64,000 nt of DNA. Origin: an uncultured Paracoccaceae bacterium. GTDB taxonomy: Bacteria > Pseudomonadota > Alphaproteobacteria > Rhodobacterales > Rhodobacteraceae. The translations under genes were made by a program, and so were the position numbers. Shown here one piece after another: positions 45,957 to 54,408 of this stretch. How positions within the stretch are numbered: position 1 is the first letter of the stretch; each line of letters begins with the position of its first letter. Under the pieces are notes generated by a model that did not search any database, was not told where the DNA came from, and worked only from the letters and a program-made list of their open reading frames with translations. The stretch is taken from NCBI GenBank assembly GCA_937138255.1, contig CAKZOU010000037.1, forward strand, positions 17,026 to 81,025. Reading direction: 5' to 3'.

Positions 45957-46615
45957 TCCTTTCACGCGGGCGCCGCTTTATCTTCGTTCATATCCCGAAA
46001 ACCGGGGGGACGGCGATGGCGCTGGCGCTCGAGGGGCGGGCGAAGGCCGACGATATTCTCATCGGCGATACGCCCAAGGCGGTGAAGCGACGCGGGCGGC
46101 TCAAGGGCGTGCAGGCCGAAGGGCGGCTTTGGAAGCATTCGACGCTCGCGGATATCGAAGGGCTCGTGGCCCGTGAGGAGATGGACGATTTCCTGATCTT
46201 CACCCTCGTCCGTAATCCGTGGGACCGGATGGTGAGCTATTACCACTGGCTCAAGGAGCAGGGCTTTGATCACCCTGCCGTGGCGCTGGCGCGCGATCTG
46301 GGTTTCGCCGATTTCCTGCGTCATCCCGAGACGGCCGCAACCGTCAAAGCCAATCCCTATGGCAGCTATCTGCGCGACGGGTCTGGGCGCGAAAGGGCTG
46401 GGCATTTCGTGCGGATCGAGCATTTCGACGAGGATTTCGCCCCCATCGCGGCGCATCTGGGGTTCAGCGTGACACTTGAGCGTGTTAACCAAAGCGACCG
46501 CGAGCGCGACTGGCGCGGCTACTATGACGCGGCGCTTGCTGCCCATGTGGCAGACCTCTGCGCCGAGGATATCGCGCGGTTTGGCTATGGTTTCGAGGAG
46601 GTCGCGCATGGTTGA
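45953..46615 (+). CDS. Sulfotransferase family protein
   Basis: 220 residues. The PAPS 5'-phosphosulfate loop is FVHIPKTGGTA near the N-terminus, and the 3'-phosphate motif is RNPWDRMVSYYHW at about 85-97. Such small proteins transfer sulfate to carbohydrates or lipids. Translationally coupled to the EamA gene upstream and overlaps the DUF1801 gene by 8 bp. Acceptor unknown. Confidence 0.8.
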   Translation: MILSRGRRFIFVHIPKTGGTAMALALEGRAKADDILIGDTPKAVKRRGRLKGVQAEGRLWKHSTLADIEGLVAREEMDDFLIFTLVRNPWDRMVSYYHWLKEQGFDHPAVALARDLGFADFLRHPETAATVKANPYGSYLRDGSGRERAGHFVRIEHFDEDFAPIAAHLGFSVTLERVNQSDRERDWRGYYDAALAAHVADLCAEDIARFGYGFEEVAHG

Positions 46616-47243
46616 ACGCAAGATGATCACCGATCCGGATGAGTTCTTCAAGCTCGGCTGCGGCCGCTGCGACCGCTATGCGACACCCGAATGCACCACG
46701 CGCACATGGCTTGAGGGCATCCTCGATCTGCGCCGCATCTGCCTCGATCTGGGCCTCGAAGAGGTCGCCAAATGGGGCCACCCGACCTATATGCACGCGG
46801 GCCGCAACATCGCGATCATGGGGACATTCAAGGAAAACTATCGCCTGACCTTCATGAACGCCGCGCTGATGAAGGATCCCGAGGGCGTTTTGCAGCGTCA
46901 GGGCGAAAACACGCGCAACCCCGACATGATCTTCTTCACCTCAAACGCGCAGGTGAAGGAGATGGAGCCGATCATCCGCGCCTACCTTCGGGAAGCGATG
47001 GGCTATGCCGAACAGGGTCTAAAGCCCGAGAAGGTGGTGCATGAGGTCGATATGCCCGACGAGCTGATCGACGCGCTCGATTCCGATCCCGAGCTGGCCG
47101 AGGCCTTCGAGGCGCTGACACCGGGGCGGCAGCGCGGCTATGCCTATGCCCTCAACTCGGCCAAGCAATCCAAGACGCGCTATGACCGGATCGAGAAATT
47201 CCGCGACAAGATTTTCGCCGGCAAAGGCCCGCTGGAACGCTAG
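46608..47243 (+). CDS. DUF1801/YdeI-like protein
   Basis: 211 residues. The DUF1801 core covers about 40-115 (AKWGHPTYMHAGRNIAIMGTF, then the RLTF strand). A YdeI/OmpD-associated C-terminus (TPGRQRGYAYALNSAKQSKTR, about 165-185) follows. Cytoplasmic, function unknown. It ends three genes joined by short overlaps (EamA, sulfotransferase, DUF1801). Confidence 0.75.
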   Translation: MVERKMITDPDEFFKLGCGRCDRYATPECTTRTWLEGILDLRRICLDLGLEEVAKWGHPTYMHAGRNIAIMGTFKENYRLTFMNAALMKDPEGVLQRQGENTRNPDMIFFTSNAQVKEMEPIIRAYLREAMGYAEQGLKPEKVVHEVDMPDELIDALDSDPELAEAFEALTPGRQRGYAYALNSAKQSKTRYDRIEKFRDKIFAGKGPLER

Positions 47244-47247
47244 AAGA

Positions 47248-47275
47248 AAGGCCCCGGAATTTCCGGGGCCTTCTG
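47248..47275. terminator. Convergent terminator between DUF1801 and fad genes
   Basis: Perfect 12-bp stem AAGGCCCCGGAA (47248-47259)/TTCCGGGGCCTT (47261-47272), lying between two convergent stop codons. Short T runs on both sides suit both strands. Confidence 0.75.
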
Positions 47276-47278
47276 ATC

Positions 47279-49480
47279 TCAGGCGGCTTTCTTGGCCGGG
47301 CCGAAGCGGCCGTAGAAGCTCTGGCCCTTCTCGGCCATCTCGCGCAGAAGCGCAGGGCAGGCAAAGCGGCTGCCAAAGGCCTCGGCAAGCTGGTCGCAGC
47401 GGTCGGCGGTATAGGCCGCGCCAAGCATATCGAGCCAGCTGAACGGGCCGCCCGACCACGGGGCAAAGCCCCAGCCGAGGATCGCGCCCACATCGCCTTC
47501 GCGGATGTCTGTCAGGACACCGTCTTCAAGGGCGCGGACCGCCTCGAGGGCTTGGGCAAACATCAGGCGGTGCTGGACCGTGGTCAGATCGGGCTGATCC
47601 TCGGCCACGGGGAACTGGGCGGCAAGGCCGTCCCAGAGGCCAAGGCGCTTGCCCGCCTCGTCATAGGCATAAAAGCCGCTCTTGGATTTCCGGCCCAAGC
47701 GGCCCTGACCCACCATCCAGAACACCACATCATCGACCGCGCTATCGGGATAGGCATCGCCCATCGCCGCCTTGGTGGCCTTGGCGATCTTGGCGCCAAG
47801 GTCGAGCGAGGTCTCGTCGATGAGTTGCAGGGGGCCAAGCGGCATCCCCATCATGCGGGCGGCGTTTTCCACAAGCGCGGGGGCGACGCCCTCGGCCACC
47901 ATCCGCATCCCTTCGTTGAGGTAGGGGATGATGCAACGGTTGGCATAGAAGAACCGCGCATCATTGACGACGATCGGCGTCTTGCGGATCTGGCGCACGA
48001 AATCGAGCGCCTTGGCCACGGCGCGTTCGCCGGTTTTCTTGCCCTTGATGATCTCGACAAGGTTCATCTTGTCGACGGGCGAGAAGAAGTGGATGCCGAT
48101 GAACTGCTCGGGCCGGGCGGAGGCGCGGGCCAGATCGGTGATCGGCAGGGTCGAGGTATTGGTGGCGAAGATGCAGTCGCCGCCGATGATGGCTTCGACC
48201 TTTTGGGTCATCTCGGCCTTCACGCCGGGATCTTCAAACACCGCCTCGACGATCAGATCACAGCCCTTGAGGGCAGAGAGATCGGGGGTCGCCGTGATGC
48301 GGGCCAGAACCTCGGCCTTCTTCTCGGGCGTGACCTTGCGGCGCTGGATGCCCTTGTCGAGGATGCCTTCGGCATAGGATTTGCCCTTGTCGGCGGCGGC
48401 CTGATCACGGTCGATCAGAACCACCTCGATCCCTGCCAGCGCCGAGACATAGGCAATGCCCGCGCCCATCATGCCCGCGCCCAATACGCCAACCTTTTGC
48501 ACGCGCTGATCGGCGACAGCAGGGCGGTTGGCCCCTTTCTCGAGCGCTTCCTTGTTGATGAAGAGCGACCGGATCATGGCCGAGGACGAAGGGTTCAGCA
48601 AAACGTTGGTGAACCAGCGGGCCTCGATCTTGAGAGCGGTGTCGAAGGGCACGAGCGCCCCTTCATAGACCGCCGAGAGGAGCGCCTTGGCCGCCGGGTA
48701 GACCCCTTGGGTCTTGCCGTTGACCATGGCCGAGGCGCCGACGAAGGTCATGAAGCCCGCCGGGTGATAGGGGGTGCCGCCGGGCATTTTATAGCCCTTC
48801 TGATCCCACGGCTTGACGATATCGGCGTCTTTCGCGTTCAGAACCCACTGGCGGGCCGCTTCGATCAGCTGATCGGCAGGAACCACCTCGTCGATCACGC
48901 CCGCGGCCTTGGCGCGCTGAGGATCGTTGAGCTTGCCTTCAAGAAGCAGCGGCGAGGCGGCCATGGCGCCCATCTTGCGCACAAGGCGGGTGGTGCCGCC
49001 CGCGCCGGGGAAAATGCCGACGAGGATTTCCGGCAGGCCGATCTTGGCCTTGGGATTGTCGGCTGCAAAGATGCGGTGGCAGGCGAGGGGAAGCTCGAGC
49101 CCGATGCCCAGCGCCGTGCCGGGAAGCGCCGCCGCGATGGGCTTGCCGCCCTTCAGCGTCTTTGGGTCCATGCCTGCGCGTTCGATTTTGCGAAGGATCG
49201 CATGGGTGTCCATGATGAAGCCAAAGATCGCCTCGGCCGGGTCTTCGCCCGTGCCATCGCGCAGCGAGGCGATGATGTTGAGGTCCATCCCGCCGGCGAA
49301 GGTATCTTTGCCCGAGGTCAGGACGATGCCCTTTACAGCGGGATCAGCCAGAGCCTGATCGACAAGGTCGCTGACAAGGACAAAGGCCTCGCGGCTCATC
49401 ACGTTCATGGATTTGCCAACGGTGTCCCAGGTGATGATGGCAACGCCGTCGGCGTCAACTTTCATGGTGAAATCGGTCAT
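47279..49480 (-). CDS. fadJ: Fatty-acid oxidation multifunctional enzyme (enoyl-CoA hydratase / 3-hydroxyacyl-CoA dehydrogenase)
   Basis: 733 residues. The N-terminal crotonase-like domain (about 1-200; FAGGMDLNII, PEILVGIFPGAGGTTRL) is followed by an NAD-binding dehydrogenase domain (VGVLGAGMMGAGIAYVSA near residue 333) and helical C-terminal domains (FFYANRCIIPYLNEG). Catalyses hydration of enoyl-CoA and oxidation of the hydroxyacyl-CoA. It is followed on the minus strand by the convergent terminator and preceded by the thiolase gene, its functional partner. Confidence 0.9.
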   Translation of the reverse strand: MTDFTMKVDADGVAIITWDTVGKSMNVMSREAFVLVSDLVDQALADPAVKGIVLTSGKDTFAGGMDLNIIASLRDGTGEDPAEAIFGFIMDTHAILRKIERAGMDPKTLKGGKPIAAALPGTALGIGLELPLACHRIFAADNPKAKIGLPEILVGIFPGAGGTTRLVRKMGAMAASPLLLEGKLNDPQRAKAAGVIDEVVPADQLIEAARQWVLNAKDADIVKPWDQKGYKMPGGTPYHPAGFMTFVGASAMVNGKTQGVYPAAKALLSAVYEGALVPFDTALKIEARWFTNVLLNPSSSAMIRSLFINKEALEKGANRPAVADQRVQKVGVLGAGMMGAGIAYVSALAGIEVVLIDRDQAAADKGKSYAEGILDKGIQRRKVTPEKKAEVLARITATPDLSALKGCDLIVEAVFEDPGVKAEMTQKVEAIIGGDCIFATNTSTLPITDLARASARPEQFIGIHFFSPVDKMNLVEIIKGKKTGERAVAKALDFVRQIRKTPIVVNDARFFYANRCIIPYLNEGMRMVAEGVAPALVENAARMMGMPLGPLQLIDETSLDLGAKIAKATKAAMGDAYPDSAVDDVVFWMVGQGRLGRKSKSGFYAYDEAGKRLGLWDGLAAQFPVAEDQPDLTTVQHRLMFAQALEAVRALEDGVLTDIREGDVGAILGWGFAPWSGGPFSWLDMLGAAYTADRCDQLAEAFGSRFACPALLREMAEKGQSFYGRFGPAKKAA

Positions 49481-49491
49481 GGGTTCGATCC

Positions 49492-50703
49492 TCAGAGGCG
49501 TTCGATGATGGTGGCCGCGCCCATGCCGGACGCGATGCAGAGGGTGGCAAGGCCGGTGCCTTTGCCGGTGCGCTCAAGCTCGTCAAGCAGCGTGCCGATG
49601 ATGATCGCGCCGGTGGCGCCCAAGGGGTGGCCCATGGCGATCGAGCCGCCGTTGACGTTGACCTTGGCATCATCCACGTCGAAGGCCTGCATGAAGCGCA
49701 GGACAACGCTGGCGAAGGCTTCGTTGACCTCGAAAAGATCAATGTCCGAGATCGCCATGCCGCTGTCGCGCAGGATCTTCTCGGTCACGGGCACGGGGCC
49801 GGTGAGCATGATGGTCGGGTCGGTGCCGATCTTGGCGGTGGCGCGGATGCGGGCGCGGGGCTTGATGCCCCATTTCTCGCCGAATTCCTTGTTGCCGATC
49901 AGGATGCCGGCCGATCCATCGACGATGCCCGACGAGTTGCCGGCGTGGTGGATGTGGTTGATCGCCTCGAGGTGCGGATATTTCATCAGCGCGACCTTGT
50001 CGAAGCCGGGCATCACCTCGCCCATATCCTTGAACGAGGCCTTCAGCGCGCCGAGCGACTGCATATCGGTGCCGGGGCGCATGTATTCATCGCGATCAAG
50101 GATGGTCAGGCCGTTGATATCGCGCACGGCGACGATCGACTTTGCGAAGCGGTTGTCGGCCCAAGCGGCGGCGGCGCGTTTTTGGCTCTCAACCGCCAGC
50201 GCGTCGGCGTCATCGCGGCTAAAGCCGTATTCGGTGGCGATGATATCGGCGCTGATGCCTTGAGGGACGAAATAGGTCTCCATCGCGAGCGAGGGATCCA
50301 CGGCAATCGCTGCCCCATCCGAGCCCATGGCCACGCGGCCCATCATCTCGACACCGCCAGCGATATAGGCCTCGCCCGCACCGCCGCGCACCTGATTGGC
50401 GGCAAGGTTCACGGCTTCCATGCCGGAGGCGCAGAACCGGTTGATGGCAAGGCCGGGGATCGACTGGTCGAGGTCGGAGGCCAGAACCGCGGTGCGCGCA
50501 AGGCAGCCGCCCTGTTCGCCCACTTGGGTGACGTTGCCCCAGATCACATCTTCGACGGCATGGCCCTCAAGCCCGTTGCGCTCTTTCAGGGCATTGAGCA
50601 CCTGCGCCGAGAGGCGCACCGAGGTCACCTCGTGCAGGCTCCCGTCGGGGCGGCCCTTGCCGCGCGGGGTGCGGACGGCGTCATAGATATAGGCTTCGGT
50701 CAT
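49492..50703 (-). CDS. fadA: Acetyl-CoA acyltransferase (thiolase)
   Basis: 403 residues. The nucleophilic Cys is in INRFCASGMEAVN (about residue 91); the C-terminal NGGSIAMGHPLGATGA has the catalytic His, and the second Cys is in LCIASGMGAA. Cleaves 3-ketoacyl-CoA, the last step of beta-oxidation. 11 bp before the fadJ gene, hence one transcription unit. The fadA/fadI or phbA distinction is by context. Confidence 0.92.
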   Translation of the reverse strand: MTEAYIYDAVRTPRGKGRPDGSLHEVTSVRLSAQVLNALKERNGLEGHAVEDVIWGNVTQVGEQGGCLARTAVLASDLDQSIPGLAINRFCASGMEAVNLAANQVRGGAGEAYIAGGVEMMGRVAMGSDGAAIAVDPSLAMETYFVPQGISADIIATEYGFSRDDADALAVESQKRAAAAWADNRFAKSIVAVRDINGLTILDRDEYMRPGTDMQSLGALKASFKDMGEVMPGFDKVALMKYPHLEAINHIHHAGNSSGIVDGSAGILIGNKEFGEKWGIKPRARIRATAKIGTDPTIMLTGPVPVTEKILRDSGMAISDIDLFEVNEAFASVVLRFMQAFDVDDAKVNVNGGSIAMGHPLGATGAIIIGTLLDELERTGKGTGLATLCIASGMGAATIIERL

Positions 50704-50723
50704 TGGTCTTTCTCCGAATGAGT

Positions 50724-51359
50724 TCAGGCCCGGTCAGCAGGGCTGCCGGGCATCATGTCGTAGGGGTGTTTCCAGCCGGGCAGGGCCGAGATGCGGTCTA
50801 GCCAGCGGTCGATATGGGGGTATTGGGCGCGGTCGAAGGTGAAGGGCTCGGGGTAGTAGAGATAGCCACAGCAGGCGAGGTCGGCGATGGTCGCCTCATC
50901 GGTTGCGAGCCAGTCGCGCTCTTCAAGATGGGTGTCCATGATCTTGAGCGCCGAATGCATCCGCATCGACAGAAACGAGATCACGTCGGTGTTGCGCTTG
51001 GCCTCGGGCAGGAAATTCATGTTGAACCGCAGGGTGCCCGCGACACCCGAGACCTTGTGATTATCGAAGAACATCCAGCGCAGAACCTCGCGCCGCTCGG
51101 CCGCGCTCTTGCCGCCGAGAAGGCCCGTCTTGGAGGAGAGATAATCCTGAATAACGCCCGATTGGGTGAGGATCAGATCGCCGTCGATCATCACCGGCAC
51201 CTCGCCCATGACGTTGAGCTTGCGATATTCGGGCGTGCGGGTCTCGCCGTTGAAGAAATCGACGTAGACCGGCTCCCAGTCGATGCCGGCCACGTTCATT
51301 GTCAGCGCCGCTTTATAGGCGTTGCCGCTTTCTCCGAAGCAGTAGAGCTTGATGGTCAT
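50724..51359 (-). CDS. Glutathione S-transferase family protein
   Basis: 211 residues: N-terminal thioredoxin-fold GST domain (about 1-80, with GEVPVMIDGD and the QSGVIQDYL helix) and an all-helical C-terminal domain. Sits between the thiolase gene and the acyl-CoA dehydrogenase unit, as often in Rhodobacteraceae. Substrate unknown; perhaps detoxification of reactive lipid products. Confidence 0.88.
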   Translation of the reverse strand: MTIKLYCFGESGNAYKAALTMNVAGIDWEPVYVDFFNGETRTPEYRKLNVMGEVPVMIDGDLILTQSGVIQDYLSSKTGLLGGKSAAERREVLRWMFFDNHKVSGVAGTLRFNMNFLPEAKRNTDVISFLSMRMHSALKIMDTHLEERDWLATDEATIADLACCGYLYYPEPFTFDRAQYPHIDRWLDRISALPGWKHPYDMMPGSPADRA

Positions 51360-51425
51360 GGCCGGTTCTCCTCGTCTGGGTTGTTGTTTGCGCTGGCGGC
51401 CGCGCCGATCAAGTGTAACCCCACG

Positions 51426-51638
51426 TCATTTCTTTCGCGCCTCCAGCTCGGCGTTGAAGAGGCGCAAGCGGTGGCCGAGAGTATCGGCGTCGGTCACGCT
51501 GTCGAAATTCTCGAAGAGAAAGGACAGCGCCTCGCCTTCGTCCAGACCCGCCTCGCTCGCAAACTTCTTGAGGCGGCGATAGCCATCCTCGGTCATGGCG
51601 ACCGGAAAGCGGCGGGTCAGGCGAAAGCGTTTGGGCAT
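51426..51638 (-). CDS. Small conserved hypothetical protein
   Basis: 70 residues, strongly charged (MPKRFRLTRRFPVAMTEDGYRRLK), with a strand-helix-helix pattern reminiscent of ribbon-helix-helix proteins. It is placed 15 bp after the acyl-CoA dehydrogenase gene in the same direction, so probably co-transcribed. No function assigned. Confidence 0.55.
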   Translation of the reverse strand: MPKRFRLTRRFPVAMTEDGYRRLKKFASEAGLDEGEALSFLFENFDSVTDADTLGHRLRLFNAELEARKK

Positions 51639-51653
51639 CTGTCCTCTCCTATA

Positions 51654-53429
51654 TCAGAAGCTCTCCGCGCCAAGGGCCATGACCGTTTCCGCCCCGCTTT
51701 CGATGCGCTGGAGGTGCATCGCGCAGGCCGGAAGCTGGCGGGCCATATAGAAGCGGCCCGTGGCGATCTTGGTCTCGTAGAAATTCTTGTCCGAAGCACC
51801 GGCATCGAGCGCATCATAGGCCGCCTTGGCCATGCGGGTCCACATCAGGCCGAGGCAGACATGGCCCATCATGTGCATGAAGTCGTAAGAGCCAGCGAGG
51901 GCGTTGTTGGGGTTCTTCATGCCGCTTTGCACGAAATACATCGCCGCCGCCTGAAGCTGTTTGGAAGCGGCCTTCATCGGCTCGACAAAGCCCGCCATCC
52001 GCGCATCCTCAGCGTGTGCCTTGCACTCGTCCTTGACCATCTCGAAGAAAGCCATGACGTGCTTGCCACCATCGGCGGCCAGCTTGCGGCCCACGAGATC
52101 GAGCGCCTGAACGCCGTTGGCACCCTCATAGATCATGGCGATGCGGGCATCGCGGGCAAACTGCGACATGCCGTGCTCTTCGATATAGCCGTGCCCGCCA
52201 TAGACCTGCTGGGCCTGCACGCACATCTCGAAGCCCTTGTCGGTCTGGAAGCCCTTGATGACCGGCGTGAGGAGCGAGATCAGCCCCTCGGCCGCCTCGT
52301 CTCCCGTCTTGTGGGCGCGGTCGATCAGATTGGCGCCCCAGACGGTCAGCGCGCGGGCGCCTTCGACAAAGCTTTTCTGTTCCATCAGGTTGCGGCGAAT
52401 ATCGGGGTGGACGATCAACGGATCGGCGGGGCCATCGGGGTTTTCCGTGCCGGTCACGGCGCGGCCTTGCAGGCGGTCCTTCGCATAGGCGACCGCGTTC
52501 TGATAGGCGGCCTCGGCCACCGCATAGCCCTGCAGGCCGACGCCGATGCGGGCTTCGTTCATCATGGTGAACATGGCCTTCATGCCCTTGTGCTCTTCGC
52601 CCACCAGGAAGCCGGTAGCCCCGTCATAGTTCATCACGCAGGTCGAATTGCCGTGGATGCCCATCTTCTCTTCGATCTTGCCGACCGAAACGCCATTGCG
52701 TGCGCCAAGCGAGCCGTCGGCATTCACAACAAACTTGGGCACGATAAAGAGGCTCACGCCCTTGATGCCCTCGGGGCCACCGGGGATCTTGGCAAGGACG
52801 AGGTGGATGATGTTCTCGGCCATGTCGTGATCGCCAGCAGAGATAAAGATCTTCTGGCCGGTGATCTTGAAGCTGCCGTCGCCCTGCGGCTCAGCCTTGG
52901 TCCGCATGAGGCCAAGGTCGGTGCCGCAATGCGGCTCGGTCAGGTTCATGGTGCCGGTCCACTCACAGGTGACCATCTTCGGCAGATAGATCGCCTTCAA
53001 TTCATCGCTCGCGTGTGCGTGGATCGCCGAATAAGCGCCGTGGGTCAGGCCCTGATACATATTGAAGGCCATATTGGCCGAGACAAAAATCTCGCCCACG
53101 GCGGTGCCGAGCGTATAGGGCATCCCCTGACCGCCATAGTCAGGATCACAGTCGAGCCCGGTCCAGCCGCCCTCGCGCACCTGATCGAAGGCCGCCTTGA
53201 AGCCCGTAGGCGTGCGGACCACGCCGTTTTCCAGATGACAGCCTTCAGTATCGCCCACGGTGTTGAGGGGCGCGAGCACTTCGGATGCGACCTTGCCGGC
53301 CTCTTCAAGCACTGCCGAGGTGAAATCGGCGTCAAGCTCGGCGTAGCCGGGGATGTCCTGGGCGGAGACTTTCAGCAGATCATGAAGAACGAACTGAAGA
53401 TCGCGGGTCGGGGCAGCAAAAATGGGCAT
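51654..53429 (-). CDS. Acyl-CoA dehydrogenase with extra C-terminal domain
   Basis: 591 residues, the long acyl-CoA dehydrogenase type that includes 3-methylmercaptopropionyl-CoA dehydrogenase DmdC. FAD/substrate motifs are [13 protein letters not shown] and [14 protein letters not shown], and the catalytic Glu lies near [16 protein letters not shown]. The C-terminal 110 residues form an added domain. Oxidises an acyl-CoA to the enoyl-CoA. Substrate could be fatty acyl-CoA or the DMSP-derived thioester; sequence cannot decide. Next to MerR regulators. Confidence 0.87.
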   Translation of the reverse strand: MPIFAAPTRDLQFVLHDLLKVSAQDIPGYAELDADFTSAVLEEAGKVASEVLAPLNTVGDTEGCHLENGVVRTPTGFKAAFDQVREGGWTGLDCDPDYGGQGMPYTLGTAVGEIFVSANMAFNMYQGLTHGAYSAIHAHASDELKAIYLPKMVTCEWTGTMNLTEPHCGTDLGLMRTKAEPQGDGSFKITGQKIFISAGDHDMAENIIHLVLAKIPGGPEGIKGVSLFIVPKFVVNADGSLGARNGVSVGKIEEKMGIHGNSTCVMNYDGATGFLVGEEHKGMKAMFTMMNEARIGVGLQGYAVAEAAYQNAVAYAKDRLQGRAVTGTENPDGPADPLIVHPDIRRNLMEQKSFVEGARALTVWGANLIDRAHKTGDEAAEGLISLLTPVIKGFQTDKGFEMCVQAQQVYGGHGYIEEHGMSQFARDARIAMIYEGANGVQALDLVGRKLAADGGKHVMAFFEMVKDECKAHAEDARMAGFVEPMKAASKQLQAAAMYFVQSGMKNPNNALAGSYDFMHMMGHVCLGLMWTRMAKAAYDALDAGASDKNFYETKIATGRFYMARQLPACAMHLQRIESGAETVMALGAESF

Positions 53430-53459
53430 GGTCTTTTCCCTGAACTGAAACGTGTCGGA

Positions 53460-53855
53460 TTAGGCGGCAGAGGGTTTGGAGCGGCGGGCGGCAAGTTCAC
53501 GCTCGCCCCATTTGATCTGGTGGCGGAGTTCTTCGATCGCTTCGGTCAGCTCGTCGCGCTGGGCCTCCATCGCCCTTAGATGGCCAAGCGCCGTCTCATA
53601 GGTGCGCTGAAGTTGGGTCTGCTGACTGTCGCCCATGTGATAAAGATCGAGCAACTGACGGATTTCCTCGAGGCTGAAGCCGAAACGCTTGCCGCGCAGG
53701 ATCAGTTTGAGCCGGGCGCGGTCGCGCTTGGAATAGAGGCGCTTCTGCCCGTCGCGGAGCGGAAAGATCAGCTCTTTGGCTTCGTAAAAACGCAGCGTGC
53801 GGGGCGTGACGTCGAAGGCTTCGCACATCTCGCGGATGGTCATCTGGTCGGTCAT
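53460..53855 (-). CDS. MerR family transcriptional regulator
   Basis: 131 residues. The N-terminal winged HTH is TIREMCEAFDVTPRTLRFYEAKEL (about 6-29), followed by SKRDRARLKLILRGKRFGFSLEEIRQLLDLY and a coiled-coil dimerisation helix (about 80-120). No metal-binding Cys, so a LiuR-like or other metabolite-type MerR. A MerR-type operator lies 60 bp upstream. Candidate regulator of the adjacent acyl-CoA oxidation genes. Confidence 0.85.
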   Translation of the reverse strand: MTDQMTIREMCEAFDVTPRTLRFYEAKELIFPLRDGQKRLYSKRDRARLKLILRGKRFGFSLEEIRQLLDLYHMGDSQQTQLQRTYETALGHLRAMEAQRDELTEAIEELRHQIKWGERELAARRSKPSAA

Positions 53856-53914
53856 GGGCGCTCCTATTCAAAAAGCGTCGGGCCAATGGGTGGAATGCAG
53901 CCAATATAGAGCAA

Positions 53915-53932
53915 GTTGACGTTAACGTAAAC
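53915..53932. promoter_or_regulatory. MerR-type operator GTTgACGTTAACGTaAAC
   Basis: 18-bp palindrome with one mismatched pair, with core ACGTTAACGT at 53919-53928. It lies 60 bp upstream of the first MerR gene. From memory, LiuR-type MerR regulators bind TTTACGTTNACGTAAA-like sites, which this closely resembles. Confidence 0.65.
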
Positions 53933-53953
53933 GTAACGCCACGTAACAGTCAT

Positions 53954-53970
53954 GTTGACCTAGCGTCAAC
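53954..53970. promoter_or_regulatory. Second inverted repeat GTTGAC-N5-GTCAAC
   Basis: A 17-bp inverted repeat lies just downstream of the second MerR gene stop and upstream of the first MerR gene. It may be a second MerR operator at this promoter. Confidence 0.5.
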
Positions 53971-53979
53971 CGGCGAAGT

Positions 53980-54348
53980 TTAGCCCAGGGTGTTTGCAAC
54001 CTTGTCGCGCAGGCCAATCAGCTCGTCGATGATTGCATCAAGCTGCTCGCGCTGCTCGTTTAACTCAACAACCTTGAGGCTCGCCATATCGACCCATTTG
54101 CGCATCTGCGCCTCGGTGCCGTCTTCATCGTAGATCAGGAGCCACTGGCGCATATCTTCAAGGCTGAAGCCGAAGCGGCGGCCCCGCAGGATCAGGGTCA
54201 TGCGGGCAACTTCGCGCGGGCCATAGAAACGCGCGCGGCCTTCCTTCATCGGGGAGAGGAGCTCGATATACTCGTAATAGCGGAGCGTTCGCGCCGTCAC
54301 GCCAAAGCGCGCGCACATTTCCTTGAAATTCAGAAGCTGCTCCGACAT
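53980..54348 (-). CDS. MerR family transcriptional regulator (second)
   Basis: 122 residues, a close paralogue in layout: HTH NFKEMCARFGVTARTLRYYEYIEL, then GPREVARMTLILRGRRFGFSLEDMRQWL and a C-terminal coiled coil. It reads toward the first MerR gene, with the two operator-like repeats between them. The similar architecture suggests duplication; whether they share an operator is unknown. Confidence 0.85.
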   Translation of the reverse strand: MSEQLLNFKEMCARFGVTARTLRYYEYIELLSPMKEGRARFYGPREVARMTLILRGRRFGFSLEDMRQWLLIYDEDGTEAQMRKWVDMASLKVVELNEQREQLDAIIDELIGLRDKVANTLG

Positions 54349-54408
54349 CCGGCTCCTCCTGCCGCTTTGATAGCGGCTGGTCGGTCACGCGGCAAGAAGG
54401 GGTCTGGA

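Noticed and set aside
45128..46615. Single 495-residue open frame through the transporter and sulfotransferase region
   Set aside because: Only its last third is the sulfotransferase; the first part is out of frame with the EamA gene, which itself has strong membrane-protein coding features.
50724..50753. GCCCGG...CCGGGC inverted repeat at the GST gene end
   Set aside because: It lies within the coding sequence of the GST C-terminus, with no T tract.
43284..53429. DMSP demethylation (DmdB/DmdC) pathway
   Set aside because: The acyl-CoA dehydrogenase has DmdC-like length, but the synthetase looks like another clade and DmdA/DmdD are not visible. Fatty-acid oxidation is the simpler reading.
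47552..53579. Very long plus-strand open frames (about 900 residues each) opposite the fad genes
   Set aside because: They are antisense shadows of the fadJ/thiolase/dehydrogenase genes in GC-rich DNA; composition is Arg/Gly/His-heavy with no recognised domain.
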